Source: Streptomyces sp. NBC_00358 (lineage in GTDB: Bacteria > Actinomycetota > Actinomycetes > Streptomycetales > Streptomycetaceae). From it: a DNA stretch of 64,000 bases. Shown piece after piece: positions 7,586 through 15,842 of this stretch (positions are counted from its first letter, which is position 1; each line of letters begins with the position of its first letter). The DNA lies in assembly GCF_036099295.1 (NCBI RefSeq), contig NZ_CP107976.1:8928001-8992000 (forward strand). The letters are read 5' to 3'. A program made the position numbers and the translations under genes. The notes beneath the pieces were generated by a model. That model saw nothing but the letters and a program-made list of their open reading frames with translations. It had not been told where the DNA came from and did not search any database.

Positions 7586-9313
7586 GTGGCACGCACTGTC
7601 GCCCAAGTGATCGTCGACGGACTCAAGGAGCTGGGCGTCAGGCACGTCTTCGGCGTCGTCGGAGACGCCCTGAACCCGCTGACCGACGCCATCCGCACCA
7701 CGGAGGAGCTGCGCTGGGTGGGCTGTCGGCACGAAGAGGCCGCGGCCTTCGCCGCGGGAGCACAGTCGCAGCTCTCGGGAACCCTCGGGGTCTGCATGGG
7801 AACCGTCGGACCGGGCTCGGTACACCTGCTCAACGGACTCTACGACGCGGCCAAGAGCCGGACGCCGGTCCTGGCGATCTGCGGTCAGGTGCCCCTCGCC
7901 GAGATCGGCAGCGAGTACTTCCAGGAAGTGGACAACGACCTGCTCTTCCGCGACGTGGCCGTGTACCGCGCCACCGTCACCTCTCCGGACCAGATGCCGC
8001 GCATGCTCGAATCGGCCGTACGCGCGGCCGTCAGCCAGGGCGGAGTGGCCGTCCTCACTGTTCCGGGTGACCTCGGCGACCAGGAACTGAACGAGAACCG
8101 GCCGGCACGTTTCGCGCTGGACCGTGCCGTGACCCGGCCCGACGACCCCGCGCTCGTCGAGGCCGCCGAACTCCTGAACAGCGCCTCCCGCGTGACCCTG
8201 CTCGTCGGCCGCGGAGCGCGCGACGCCCGCGACGAAGTGCTCCGCACCGCCGAGCTGCTCGCCGCGCCCATGGTGCTCACCCTCAAGGCGAAGGAGGGCT
8301 TCGAGGACGACAACGCCTTCCAGGTCGGCCAGACCGGCCTCATCGGGAATCCCGCCGCCGGCCACGCGCTCGACAAGGGCGACGTACTCCTGATGCTGGG
8401 CACCGACTTCCCGTACCGCGACTGGTATCCGAAGGACTGCAAAGTCGTCCAGGTCGATGCCCGCGAAGAGCATCTGGGCCGCAGGGTCCCGGTGACCGTG
8501 GGGCTCGCCGGTGACGTCGGAGCCACGCTGCGCGGCCTGCTTCCACTGCTGGAGGCGGCGTCCGACCGCACCCACCTGGACGACGCCCGCGAACGGTTCG
8601 CCCACTGGCAGGAAGGACAGCGGCGCCTGGCACGCCCCGACCACGAACACCGCTGGACCGGGAAGCTGCGCGCGGTGCTCGACAACCGCGACCACCAGAT
8701 CCGCCCCGAAGCACTCGCGGCGGCGGTCGACACCTTCGCCGACCAGGACGCCGTCTTCACCTCCGACACCGGCATGGCCACGGTCTGGCTCTCCCGCTTC
8801 GTCACCATGACCGGCACCCGGCGGCTGATCGGGTCCTACAACCTCGGCTCCATGGCCAACGCCATGCCGCAGGCCCTCGGGGCCCAACTCTGGGCGCCGG
8901 ACCGCCAGATCGTCGCGTTCTGCGGCGACGGCGGGATCAGCATGCTCCTGGGAGACCTCATGACCATCAAGACGTACGAGCTTCCGGTGAAGCTCGTGGT
9001 CTTCGACAACCGCCGGCTCGGGATGGTCAAGCTGGAACAGGAACAGGCGGGCCTGCCCGAGTTCGGCACGGAACTCGACAACCCCGACTTCGCCGCGGTC
9101 GCCACCGCTCTCGGGATCACCGGAATCCGGGTGACCGACCCCGCCGAGCTCCACGACAGCGTGCGCCGGGCGTTCGACACACCGGGACCGGTTCTGCTCG
9201 ACGTGCTGACCAACCCGGAGGAGGTGGCCGTGCCCGGCAAGCCGACCGTGTCACAGGGCTGGGGTTTCGCCATCGCGAAGGTCAAGGAAGTCCTGTCGAG
9301 CCGCGAAAACTGA
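7586..9313 (+). CDS. poxB: Thiamine-pyrophosphate enzyme, pyruvate dehydrogenase (quinone)/pyruvate oxidase type
   Basis: 575 residues with the three TPP-enzyme domains in order. The N-terminal Pyr domain carries the catalytic Glu in RHEEAAAFAAGAQ, the central domain runs from about residue 190 to 325, and the C-terminal PP domain has the TPP/Mg motif GDGGISMLLGDLMT ending in VVFDN. The overall pattern fits PoxB, which decarboxylates pyruvate to acetate and CO2 with electrons passed to quinone, better than acetolactate synthase. The C-terminal membrane-binding peptide of E. coli PoxB is not obvious. It forms a pair with the preceding FMN glutamate-synthase-like gene. Confidence 0.75.
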   Translation: MARTVAQVIVDGLKELGVRHVFGVVGDALNPLTDAIRTTEELRWVGCRHEEAAAFAAGAQSQLSGTLGVCMGTVGPGSVHLLNGLYDAAKSRTPVLAICGQVPLAEIGSEYFQEVDNDLLFRDVAVYRATVTSPDQMPRMLESAVRAAVSQGGVAVLTVPGDLGDQELNENRPARFALDRAVTRPDDPALVEAAELLNSASRVTLLVGRGARDARDEVLRTAELLAAPMVLTLKAKEGFEDDNAFQVGQTGLIGNPAAGHALDKGDVLLMLGTDFPYRDWYPKDCKVVQVDAREEHLGRRVPVTVGLAGDVGATLRGLLPLLEAASDRTHLDDARERFAHWQEGQRRLARPDHEHRWTGKLRAVLDNRDHQIRPEALAAAVDTFADQDAVFTSDTGMATVWLSRFVTMTGTRRLIGSYNLGSMANAMPQALGAQLWAPDRQIVAFCGDGGISMLLGDLMTIKTYELPVKLVVFDNRRLGMVKLEQEQAGLPEFGTELDNPDFAAVATALGITGIRVTDPAELHDSVRRAFDTPGPVLLDVLTNPEEVAVPGKPTVSQGWGFAIAKVKEVLSSREN

Positions 9314-9462
9314 CCGACGACGGTGGGGCCGGGCCGGCTTCGAATTCGGGGACGAGTCCCTGTGGGCCCGCCCCGCCGAATTGCTCCGCCCCTACCCGGG
9401 GTCCCAGGCGGTGGGCCGGACGCGCAGGGGGGCCCGCGGCCCGCCGGTGTGCCGAGACGCGC

Positions 9463-10302
9463 TCAGTCGGTGGTGAGCATGCCGGTCCGCAGTTTGGTGA
9501 GGGTCCGCGAGAGCAGGCGGGAGACGTGCATCTGGGAGACGCCGAGGTGTTCGCCGATCTGGGCCTGGGTGAGTTCGTCGACGAAGCGCAGGTGGATGAT
9601 GCGCCGTTCGCGGTCGTCGAGTTCGCAGAGCAGCGGGGCCAGGGCGTTGTAGTCCTCGACGAGTTCGAGCGCGTTGTCATCCGTGCCGATGAAGTCGGCC
9701 AGCGCGGCTTCGCCCTCGTTGCCGGAGTTGATGGTGGCGTCGAGCGAGGAGGAGGCGTAGCCGTTGGAGGCGAGGCGAGCTTCGTTGACTTCGTCCTCGG
9801 TGAGGACCATCAGCTGGGCGAGTTCCTTGACGGTGGGGGTGCGGCCGAGTCGGCCGCGGAGCTCGTCGGTGGCTTTGGCGAGCTGGATGCGGGCTTCCTG
9901 GAGGCGGCGGGGGACGTGGACGGCCCACGAGGTGTCGCGGAAGAACCGCTTGATCTCACCGACGATGTAGGGGATGGCGAAGGAGGTGAACTCGACTTCG
10001 CGGGTGAGTTCGAACCGGTCGATGGCCTTGATCAGCCCGATCGTGCCGACCTGGACGACGTCCTCCATCTCACCCTGACCGCGGCTGCGGAAGCGCGCGG
10101 CCGCGAAGCGGACGAGGGTGAGATTCATTTCGATGAGGGTGTTGCGCGCGTACTGGTACTCGGGCGTGCCCTCTTCCAGAATGGCGAGCCGGTCGAAGAA
10201 CAGCCTGGACAGTTTGCGGGCGTCCTTGGGGGCGACCCGGGACGGGTCCACGATCTCCGGCAGGTCCGCCGTCCGCACTGCTGTCGCCTCGGTCACGGTC
10301 AT
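9463..10302 (-). CDS. RNA polymerase sigma factor, SigB/SigF/SigG family
   Basis: 279 residues from the ATG at 10302, which has GGGAGGGG 7 nt upstream. Region 2 (EDVVQVGTIGLIKAIDRFEL, FTSFAIPYIVGEIKRFFRDT), region 3 (TPTVKELAQLMVLTEDEV) and region 4 (LTQAQIGEHLGVSQMHVSRL) are complete; this is the stress/sporulation sigma group that reads GNNT-N14-16-GGGTA(C/T) promoters. No anti-sigma gene adjoins it. A matching promoter lies upstream at 10367-10391, so autoregulation or control by another SigB-type factor is plausible. The neighbours (PRC barrel, CsbD) are typical general-stress genes. Confidence 0.9.
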   Translation of the reverse strand: MTVTEATAVRTADLPEIVDPSRVAPKDARKLSRLFFDRLAILEEGTPEYQYARNTLIEMNLTLVRFAAARFRSRGQGEMEDVVQVGTIGLIKAIDRFELTREVEFTSFAIPYIVGEIKRFFRDTSWAVHVPRRLQEARIQLAKATDELRGRLGRTPTVKELAQLMVLTEDEVNEARLASNGYASSSLDATINSGNEGEAALADFIGTDDNALELVEDYNALAPLLCELDDRERRIIHLRFVDELTQAQIGEHLGVSQMHVSRLLSRTLTKLRTGMLTTD

Positions 10303-10366
10303 GTCGGGCCCCTCCCACATGGTCCAGCCCCCGTGCAGTCGACTGCTGGAGCCGACAACAGAGCGC

Positions 10367-10391
10367 CTACCCGCGGCTGGCGACGCCACTC
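10367..10391 (-). promoter_or_regulatory. Candidate SigB-type promoter of the sigma gene
   Basis: On the minus strand GAGT (10391-10388), 15 nt, then GGGTAG (10372-10367). This fits the Streptomyces SigB-group pattern GNNT-N14-16-GGGTA(C/T) except for the last base, and lies 65 nt before the sigma start codon. Confidence 0.45.
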
Positions 10392-10469
10392 CAGGCAATA
10401 CCGGGAGCGCGTCCGGCCACCGCGGTGGTGGATGGTGGCGTGAAGGGCTGCCCCGCTGTCGCGCGTGAA

Positions 10470-10508
10470 GCGGGCGGGTGAGCGGAGAAGGTCCGCTCAC
10501 CCGCCCGC
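10470..10508. terminator. Strong hairpin terminator
   Basis: Perfect 17-bp arms (GCGGGCGGGTGAGCGGA and its complement) with a 5-nt loop, about 20 bp beyond the stop codon of the PRC-barrel gene. It isolates that gene from the sigma gene downstream. There is no U-run, as is usual in Streptomyces. Confidence 0.75.
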
Positions 10509-10528
10509 TTCCGGGGGTGACGCAGTGG

Positions 10529-10879
10529 TCAGGCGCGGCCGTTCTGGTAGTAGCCGCCGACCTGCTCGTGGTAGCCGGCGTCACCGACGTGCTTGTCCTT
10601 GTCGAACTCGGGGGAGTCCTTGATCTGGTCCTTGGTGAGAGCGACGTAGATCTTCCGCTCGGTCTCGTCGACCCGCTGGACGGTTCCGGCCGGCAGCAGC
10701 ACGTGCTTGCCGAAGATCCACACGCCGGTGTCGACGACGAGGTACGCGGAGTTGACGTCGTCCGAGTGCTTGTCGACCTTCCCGATATGGCCGTCGGTCG
10801 CCTCGACCTTGTACCCGGTCAGATCGGTGCCCGCGATGTGGCCGGTGGTCGGCTGGTAGCCCCAGATGCTGTCACTCAT
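10529..10879 (-). CDS. PRC-barrel domain-containing protein
   Basis: 116 residues. The first 85 form a single PRC barrel: GTDLTGYKVEATDGHIGKVD, SAYLVVDTGVWIFGKHVLLP and ERKIYVALTKDQIKDSPEFD are the expected strands. The remainder is polar and ends GGYYQNGRA. In actinomycetes such single-domain proteins are commonly members of stress regulons, of unknown biochemical role. It has its own strong terminator downstream and lies between a SigB-type sigma gene and other small stress-type genes. Confidence 0.85.
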   Translation of the reverse strand: MSDSIWGYQPTTGHIAGTDLTGYKVEATDGHIGKVDKHSDDVNSAYLVVDTGVWIFGKHVLLPAGTVQRVDETERKIYVALTKDQIKDSPEFDKDKHVGDAGYHEQVGGYYQNGRA

Positions 10880-11016
10880 AGAACGGCTCCCTCATTGAGA
10901 ATTCTTTACCGGCCGCCGCGGAAACGCGGGGCCGGAACAGTCGCCGCGAAATTCCGCGACGATTCCTCGGAGCGTCGAGTGCCCTTCCTTCCCGACCTCA
11001 CACATCTGCGCGCCGA

Positions 11017-11030
11017 CTGGAATATTCCAG
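11017..11030. promoter_or_regulatory. 14-bp perfect palindrome
   Basis: CTGGAATATTCCAG is perfectly self-complementary and sits about 140 bp upstream of the PRC-barrel start, next to the 11041 hairpin. It is AT-richer than its surroundings and could be a dimeric protein binding site. Confidence 0.3.
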
Positions 11031-11040
11031 GGAACAAAAG

Positions 11041-11080
11041 CGGGTGGGGCCCGGCACCATGGTGCCGGGCCCCACCCGCG
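11041..11080. terminator. 40-bp perfect palindrome, terminator
   Basis: GCGGGTGGGGCCCGGCACCA and its exact complement follow each other without a spacer, so the RNA would form a stem of up to 18 bp with a short loop. It begins about 20 bp beyond the stop codon of the hydrophobic protein gene and is a clear intrinsic terminator for it. Confidence 0.75.
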
Positions 11081-11101
11081 TACCGCGTTTTCGCAGTCCG
11101 C

Positions 11102-11272
11102 CTACCAGCGGTACCAGCGACCCCGCTTGCCGCCACTGGCCGCAGGGCGGATCACGAATCCGAGAACCCACACCACCAGCACGATGACCGCGATCCACCA
11201 CAATGCCTTGAGTGCGAAACCGGCACCGAAGAGGATCAGGGCGAGCAGAAGAACAAGAAGAACAGGAACCAT
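11102..11272 (-). CDS. Small hydrophobic membrane protein
   Basis: 56 residues: MVPVLLVLLLALILFGAG begins a first helix, and WWIAVIVLVVWVLGFVIRP a second, followed by a short GGKRGRWYRW-type cationic tail. The ATG at 11272 has GGAGGT about 8 nt upstream. Nearly identical architecture is common in Streptomyces as hydrophobic protein next to CsbD or stress genes. A terminator follows at 11041-11080. The role is unknown; a stress-induced membrane peptide is likely by context. Confidence 0.8.
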   Translation of the reverse strand: MVPVLLVLLLALILFGAGFALKALWWIAVIVLVVWVLGFVIRPAASGGKRGRWYRW

Positions 11273-11446
11273 TGTTATCAACCTCCGCTGAGTCGTGTGC
11301 CCCGCGGAACGATCTCCACTCCTATGGATCTCGCCATTCCTTCGACACTCGGGGTTCTGTTCGGCGCTCTGAAGATTTCTGGTTTGGGTTCGGCATCCGG
11401 GGTGACACCGGAGATGGGAAATGACTTCGAGCAGGACAGGATGTGA

Positions 11447-11629
11447 GTGGTTGTGGCTGCGGACGAGAAGGGCCAGGCCAAGGCCGAGCAGGCCAAGGGC
11501 AAGGTCAAGAAGGTCGCCGGGGGCGCGGTGGGCAACGAGTCCCTGAAGGCCGAGGGGCACGCCGAGGAGTCCAAGGGCGACCTGCGCGCGGCCAAGGAGA
11601 AGGCCAAGGACGCGATCAAGCCCAAGTAG
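11447..11629 (+). CDS. CsbD family stress protein
   Basis: 60 residues, Lys/Glu/Ala rich: KAEQAKGKVKKVAGGAVGN and LKAEGHAEESKGDLRAA match the CsbD-like repeat. In Bacillus the prototype is SigB-dependent. The start is GTG at 11447 after AGGACAGG; a second GTG at 11453 is possible. It is divergent from the hydrophobic protein gene and ends before a hairpin terminator. A GTTT-N14-GGGTGA sequence near 11389 loosely resembles a SigB-type promoter, but the match is poor. Confidence 0.85.
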   Translation: MVVAADEKGQAKAEQAKGKVKKVAGGAVGNESLKAEGHAEESKGDLRAAKEKAKDAIKPK

Positions 11630-11642
11630 GAGCATCACCACG

Positions 11643-11679
11643 GATCCCGGCAGTCGCCTTCCCGTTGGCTGCCGGGATC
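11643..11679 (+). terminator. Hairpin terminator after csbD-like gene
   Basis: GATCCCGGCAG and CTGCCGGGATC are perfect 11-bp arms with a 15-nt loop, 14 bp past the CsbD stop codon. Confidence 0.7.
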
Positions 11680-11772
11680 AGTGCTGCCCGGGACCGGCGG
11701 CGCCCTTCCGAGTTCAGCCCCGACGTGGTCCCTGCCGCGCAGCCGTCCGTTGTGGCGGGAAGGCCAGAGAGG

Positions 11773-12636
11773 TCACAGCCGTGCGGCGGTGCGGACCAGC
11801 CCGGCGAGGGCGAGGGAACGGCTGTGCGGGGGCCAGGCGATGTGGGTGACGACGAGGGGAGCGTCGGTCAACGGGACGGCGGCGTGCTCGGCCCACAGCC
11901 AGGTGCGGGCGGAGTCGGGGAGAACGGCCGCGGTGCGCCCGAGGGCGATGAGCTGGGCGAGCTGCGTCTGGTCGCGGACCTCGGGCCCCGGACCCGGTGG
12001 GTACGTGCCGTGCCGGGGCCAGCGGGCGAGCGGAAGACCGGGGATGTCGCTGACGTCGGCCAGAGACAGAGTCCTGCGCGTGGCAAGGGGGTGCCCGGCG
12101 GGCACGACGGCGATCTGCCCCTCGGCCAGCAGTTCCTCGCTGTCGAACCCGGTGAGGGAGTTGAACGGCGTGTGCATGAGCGCGACATCGGCGCGGCCGT
12201 CGCGCAACAGCCCTTCCTGCTCACAGAGGCCGCACGGCAGCACCTCGATCTCGGCGGCGTCGGGCTCGGCCGCGTAGGCGTCGAGAAGCTTCCGCAGCAA
12301 CTCATGGGTCCCCGCGGCCTTCACCGCGAGTACCAGGCGGTTGCGGGGGCGACCCTGACTGTCGGCGCCACCGGCACGACGGGTGCGGCGAGCGGCGGCG
12401 GCGGTCGCGTCGAGGGCCGCGCGGCCCTCGTGCAGCAGTACCTCTCCGGCATCGGTCAGGGAGACCCCGCGGCGGTTGCGTTCCAGCAAGGAGACGCCCA
12501 GGCGCCGTTCAAGCTGCTGGATCGCCCGGGACAGCGGTGGCTGGGCCATGCCGAGGCGTTCGGCGGCCCGGCCGAAGTGCAGCTCCTCGGCGACGGCCAT
12601 GAAGTACCTCAACTCGCGGGTCTCCAAGGTGTCCAC
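11773..12636 (-). CDS. LysR family transcriptional regulator
   Basis: 287 residues from a GTG at 12636 (another GTG lies two codons upstream). The winged helix-turn-helix is typical: ELRYFMAVAEELHFGRAAER then PPLSRAIQQLERRLG and SLTDAGEVLL. Residues 90-285 are the periplasmic-binding-like inducer domain. The adjacent divergent SDR gene and the T-N11-A dyad in between make it the likely regulator of that gene. The inducer is unknown. Confidence 0.88.
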   Translation of the reverse strand: MDTLETRELRYFMAVAEELHFGRAAERLGMAQPPLSRAIQQLERRLGVSLLERNRRGVSLTDAGEVLLHEGRAALDATAAAARRTRRAGGADSQGRPRNRLVLAVKAAGTHELLRKLLDAYAAEPDAAEIEVLPCGLCEQEGLLRDGRADVALMHTPFNSLTGFDSEELLAEGQIAVVPAGHPLATRRTLSLADVSDIPGLPLARWPRHGTYPPGPGPEVRDQTQLAQLIALGRTAAVLPDSARTWLWAEHAAVPLTDAPLVVTHIAWPPHSRSLALAGLVRTAARL

Positions 12637-12657
12637 GCGCACAGCGTACGCCCGGTG

Positions 12658-12672
12658 ATACCTACCGGGTAT
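12658..12672. promoter_or_regulatory. LysR-type operator (T-N11-A)
   Basis: ATACC-TACCG-GGTAT is a perfect 5-bp dyad with a 5-nt centre and fits the LysR-box pattern T-N11-A exactly. It lies in the 94-bp spacer between the divergent LysR and SDR genes, 22 bp from the LysR start. Confidence 0.65.
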
Positions 12673-12730
12673 GACACGGCACCGTATCGGTGTTGGATGC
12701 GGCCCCGGGCCGCGAGCGAACATCAACCGC

Positions 12731-13468
12731 ATGAACGAAACGAGGACCGCGCTGGTGACCGGCGCGAACAAGGGGATCGGATACGCGATCGCGAGCGGGC
12801 TGGGCGCCCTCGGGTACCGCGTGGGCGTCGGAGCCCGCGACGAGTCCCGGCGCGACACCGCCGTCGAGAAGCTGCGCGCCGCCGGAGCCGACGCCTTCGG
12901 GGTGCCGCTGGACGTGACCAGCGACCGGAGCGTCACCGGTGCCGCGGAACTGATCGAACGGCGGGCCGGACGCCTGGACGTCCTGGTGAACAACGCCGGC
13001 ATCTCGGGAGAGATGGATCCGGGGTGGTTGCAGGACCCGACCACGCTCGACCCCGAACTGGTCCGCACGGTCGTGGAGACCAACGTCATCGGTGTCGTCC
13101 GCGTGACCAACGCGATGCTGCCGCTCCTCAAACGCTCGGCGTCGCCACGCATCGTCAACGTCTCCAGTGCCGTCGCCTCCCTGACCCGGCAGGCCGACCC
13201 CCGCATCGAGATCGGCCCCGTCATGGCGGCGTACGCCCCGTCGAAGACGTTCCTCAACGCCGTGACCGTGCAGTACGCCCGGCAGTTCGCCGGGACGGAC
13301 ATCCTGATCAACGCCGCCTGCCCGGGCCTGGTCGCGACCGACTTCACCGGCTTCCACGGGCCCCGTACCCCTGAGCAGGGCGCGGCCACCGCGATCCGGC
13401 TCGCCACGCTGCCCGACGGCGGACCGACGGGTTCCTTCTTCGAGGACGACGGCGTCATCCCCTGGTGA
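12731..13468 (+). CDS. SDR family NAD(P)-dependent oxidoreductase
   Basis: 245 residues from the ATG at 12731. TGANKGIGYAIASGLG is the glycine-rich cofactor loop (TGxxxGxG), LVNNAGISGEMD the NNAG motif, RIVNVSSAVASL carries the catalytic serine, and AAYAPSKTFLNA the YxxxK pair. The Arg-rich region after the second strand (VGVGARDESRR) suggests NADPH. Homologues reduce carbonyls of diverse substrates. It is paired with a divergent LysR regulator. Confidence 0.88.
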   Translation: MNETRTALVTGANKGIGYAIASGLGALGYRVGVGARDESRRDTAVEKLRAAGADAFGVPLDVTSDRSVTGAAELIERRAGRLDVLVNNAGISGEMDPGWLQDPTTLDPELVRTVVETNVIGVVRVTNAMLPLLKRSASPRIVNVSSAVASLTRQADPRIEIGPVMAAYAPSKTFLNAVTVQYARQFAGTDILINAACPGLVATDFTGFHGPRTPEQGAATAIRLATLPDGGPTGSFFEDDGVIPW

Positions 13469-13539
13469 GACCGGACCCTCGCCGTGATCGCGCGGCGAGT
13501 GTTCCGACGTGCAGATCACCGCCCGGTGTCGATACGTGC

Positions 13540-14532
13540 TCAGGACGCCGTGCCTTTGGCGGCGCGGCCGACGATGGCCGTCTCGACCCGGGTGATGCCG
13601 AGGCCGACCAGGTCGCGGGAGAGGAAGTCGTAGAGGGCCGTCAGGTCGCAGAAGTACGCGGCGGCGTGAAGGTTCGAGGGTCCGGTGGTCGCGAAGGCCC
13701 CGTGCACCGAAGGATGGTCGGCCAGCGACTTCCCGGCGGCGTCCAGATGGTCGGGCGCCACGTGCAGCAGCAGTTTGGCCTCGATGGGCAGCCCGAGACG
13801 GCGCGTGTCCACCAGGACCTGGGTGACCAGACGGCCCTGGGCGGCCAGTTGGGCGATGCGCCGGCGAACCGTGGTCTCCGGATGTCCGGTGCGCACGGCC
13901 ACCTCCGCGGCGGAAAGGCGTGCGTCAGGGGTGAGCGCGTCGATGAGGGACTGTTCCAGGGGATCCGTGTCGACGCCGTACGGGCCCGGCGACCCGGACG
14001 GTGTCCGTCCCGGGACCGGCTCCGCCGGGCTCAGGGCCGCGCGTTCAGGAGCCGTGAGGACCTGGTGACGCCACTCGGACGTGAGCCGGAAGACATGCAG
14101 GACCGTGGCGCTCTCCAACGACGTGACCGCCTGGGTGGAGGGCAGTTGACGGAAGACCAAGGGGTCGCGGGAACCCGGCTCGGTACGGGCGACCGCGAAG
14201 ATCTCCTCCCCCGAGGTGCTCACGTCGATGAACGGGATGTCGTCGCGTGCGGCGAGCGCGGCCACGATCGTGGCCAGCCTTCCGCGCAGGACCCGGATGC
14301 GCAGGAACAGTGCCCCGGCCGAGCCTCCGTCGCGCGGCCGGGCGACCGGTGAGATCACCACACGCACGGTGCCGTCCGCGCTCAGCGCGTGCAGTCGGCG
14401 GCGCACGGTCGCGGGGCTGACACCCAGCACCTGCGCCGCCCGTTCCGCGGTGACACGGCCGTCGTACTGCAGCGCGGCCACCAGCCGCTGGTCCGTGAGG
14501 CTCAGGACGGAATCCGCCGATACACGCGCCAT
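13540..14532 (-). CDS. Lrp/AsnC family transcriptional regulator, two-HTH form
   Basis: 330 residues, about double the usual Lrp length. Two AsnC-type helix-turn-helix units are visible: residues 12-55 (LTDQRLVAALQYDGRVTAER, VLGVSPATVRRRLHAL) and about 188-235 (EQSLIDALTPDARLSAAEVA, TTVRRRIAQLAAQGRL). Each is followed by an alpha-beta effector-like region. This duplicated architecture is common in Streptomyces. It is divergent from an alpha/beta hydrolase gene that it probably controls. Confidence 0.85.
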   Translation of the reverse strand: MARVSADSVLSLTDQRLVAALQYDGRVTAERAAQVLGVSPATVRRRLHALSADGTVRVVISPVARPRDGGSAGALFLRIRVLRGRLATIVAALAARDDIPFIDVSTSGEEIFAVARTEPGSRDPLVFRQLPSTQAVTSLESATVLHVFRLTSEWRHQVLTAPERAALSPAEPVPGRTPSGSPGPYGVDTDPLEQSLIDALTPDARLSAAEVAVRTGHPETTVRRRIAQLAAQGRLVTQVLVDTRRLGLPIEAKLLLHVAPDHLDAAGKSLADHPSVHGAFATTGPSNLHAAAYFCDLTALYDFLSRDLVGLGITRVETAIVGRAAKGTAS

Positions 14533-14693
14533 GGAGACAAGTTTCGCTCACTTTGGCCTCGTGTGGACCCTTGTTCCGGCAACCACGTCCGACGATGGAC
14601 GGGATCCGCGCCGCTCCCGTCCCCGGCCCGTGTCGGCGGACCCGAGCGACGAGCGCCCTCAGGAGAACCACGGATTCGACCACGGAGGTCTCT

Positions 14694-15593
14694 GTGCCCG
14701 CCTTCAAGGAACGCGAGAAACTTCGCTTCGCCAGCGGTGACACCACCTGCGCCGCCTGGCACTACCCGGGAACCAACGGCGGCTGCGTGATCATGGCCGG
14801 AGGGACCGCGGTGACGAAGGAGCCGGCCTCGGACCGCTTCGCCCAGCGGTTCAACGACGCCGGCTTCGCCGTCCTGGCCTTCGACCACCGGCACTTCGGG
14901 GAGAGCGGCGGCACGCCGCGCCAGGTCGTCCGCTTCGCGGAGCAACGCGCCGACTGGCAGGCCGCCATCGACTGCGCGGCGGGCCTGCCCGACGTGGATC
15001 CCGACAGGATCTCGCTCTGGGGATTCTCGCTCGCCGGCGGCCACATCCTCCGTGTCGCGGCCGACAACCCTCAACTGGCCGCCGCCATCGCCCAGTCACC
15101 GGTGGTCGACGGCCGCGCACTCGTTCCGCACGCGCTGCGCTCCATGACCCCTCTCGCGTTCCTGCGGCTCTTCGGCCGGGGTGTCGCGGACGCACTCGGC
15201 AGCCTCCTGGGGCGGGAGCCCCTGCTCGTCCCCACCGCCGGAGTGCGCGGTGCCGTCGCCTCGCTCACCACACCGGACGCCATGGACGGGGACCGCGCCC
15301 TGGATCCCGACCGCCGCTACCCGGACTGGGAGCAGACAGTCGCCGCACGCATCGCGCTGCAACTGGGCGGGTACCGCCCCGGCCGCCACGCCCCCCGCAT
15401 CCGGTGCCCCCTGCTGGTGGTCGTGTGCGACCAGGACCGGAGCGCGCTTCCGGGCCCCACCATCCGGGTGGCGCACAACGCACCGCGGTCCGAGGTTCTT
15501 CACCTCCCGGGCCGTCACTACGCCCCGTTCCTCGACGCACACGAACAGGCCGTCGAGGCGGAGATCGCGTTCCTGGAGAAGCACCTGCGCTGA
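14694..15593 (+). CDS. Alpha/beta hydrolase
   Basis: 299 residues from a GTG at 14694 with GGAGG about 6 nt upstream. AFDHRHFGESGG is the oxyanion strand region, GFSLAGGH the nucleophile elbow (Ser), VVCDQDRSALP the acid, and LPGRHYAPF the catalytic His. The sequence fits the dienelactone-hydrolase/acyl-peptidase-like group of small hydrolases. Substrate unknown. The divergent Lrp gene suggests amino-acid-like effector control. Confidence 0.82.
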   Translation: MPAFKEREKLRFASGDTTCAAWHYPGTNGGCVIMAGGTAVTKEPASDRFAQRFNDAGFAVLAFDHRHFGESGGTPRQVVRFAEQRADWQAAIDCAAGLPDVDPDRISLWGFSLAGGHILRVAADNPQLAAAIAQSPVVDGRALVPHALRSMTPLAFLRLFGRGVADALGSLLGREPLLVPTAGVRGAVASLTTPDAMDGDRALDPDRRYPDWEQTVAARIALQLGGYRPGRHAPRIRCPLLVVVCDQDRSALPGPTIRVAHNAPRSEVLHLPGRHYAPFLDAHEQAVEAEIAFLEKHLR

Positions 15594-15842
15594 CGCGACT
15601 CCGGACCACGGCAGTGGCGCGGCAGGAACTCCCCAGTCAGGTCGGGCATATGGACACCGCGAGAGCCGACATGCTCTGATTCCAGGAGCCGATCTCCACG
15701 GGCGGGCCCCGAGCACCGGTTCCATTCTGCACAGCGCCACACCCGGAGAACGCCGCAGCGCGAACACCGCCCGCCCGCGGGAAGCCGACTCCGGGTCTCA
15801 ACCGGCACGGGGAGACGAGTCTCCCCACGGACACCGGAACGG

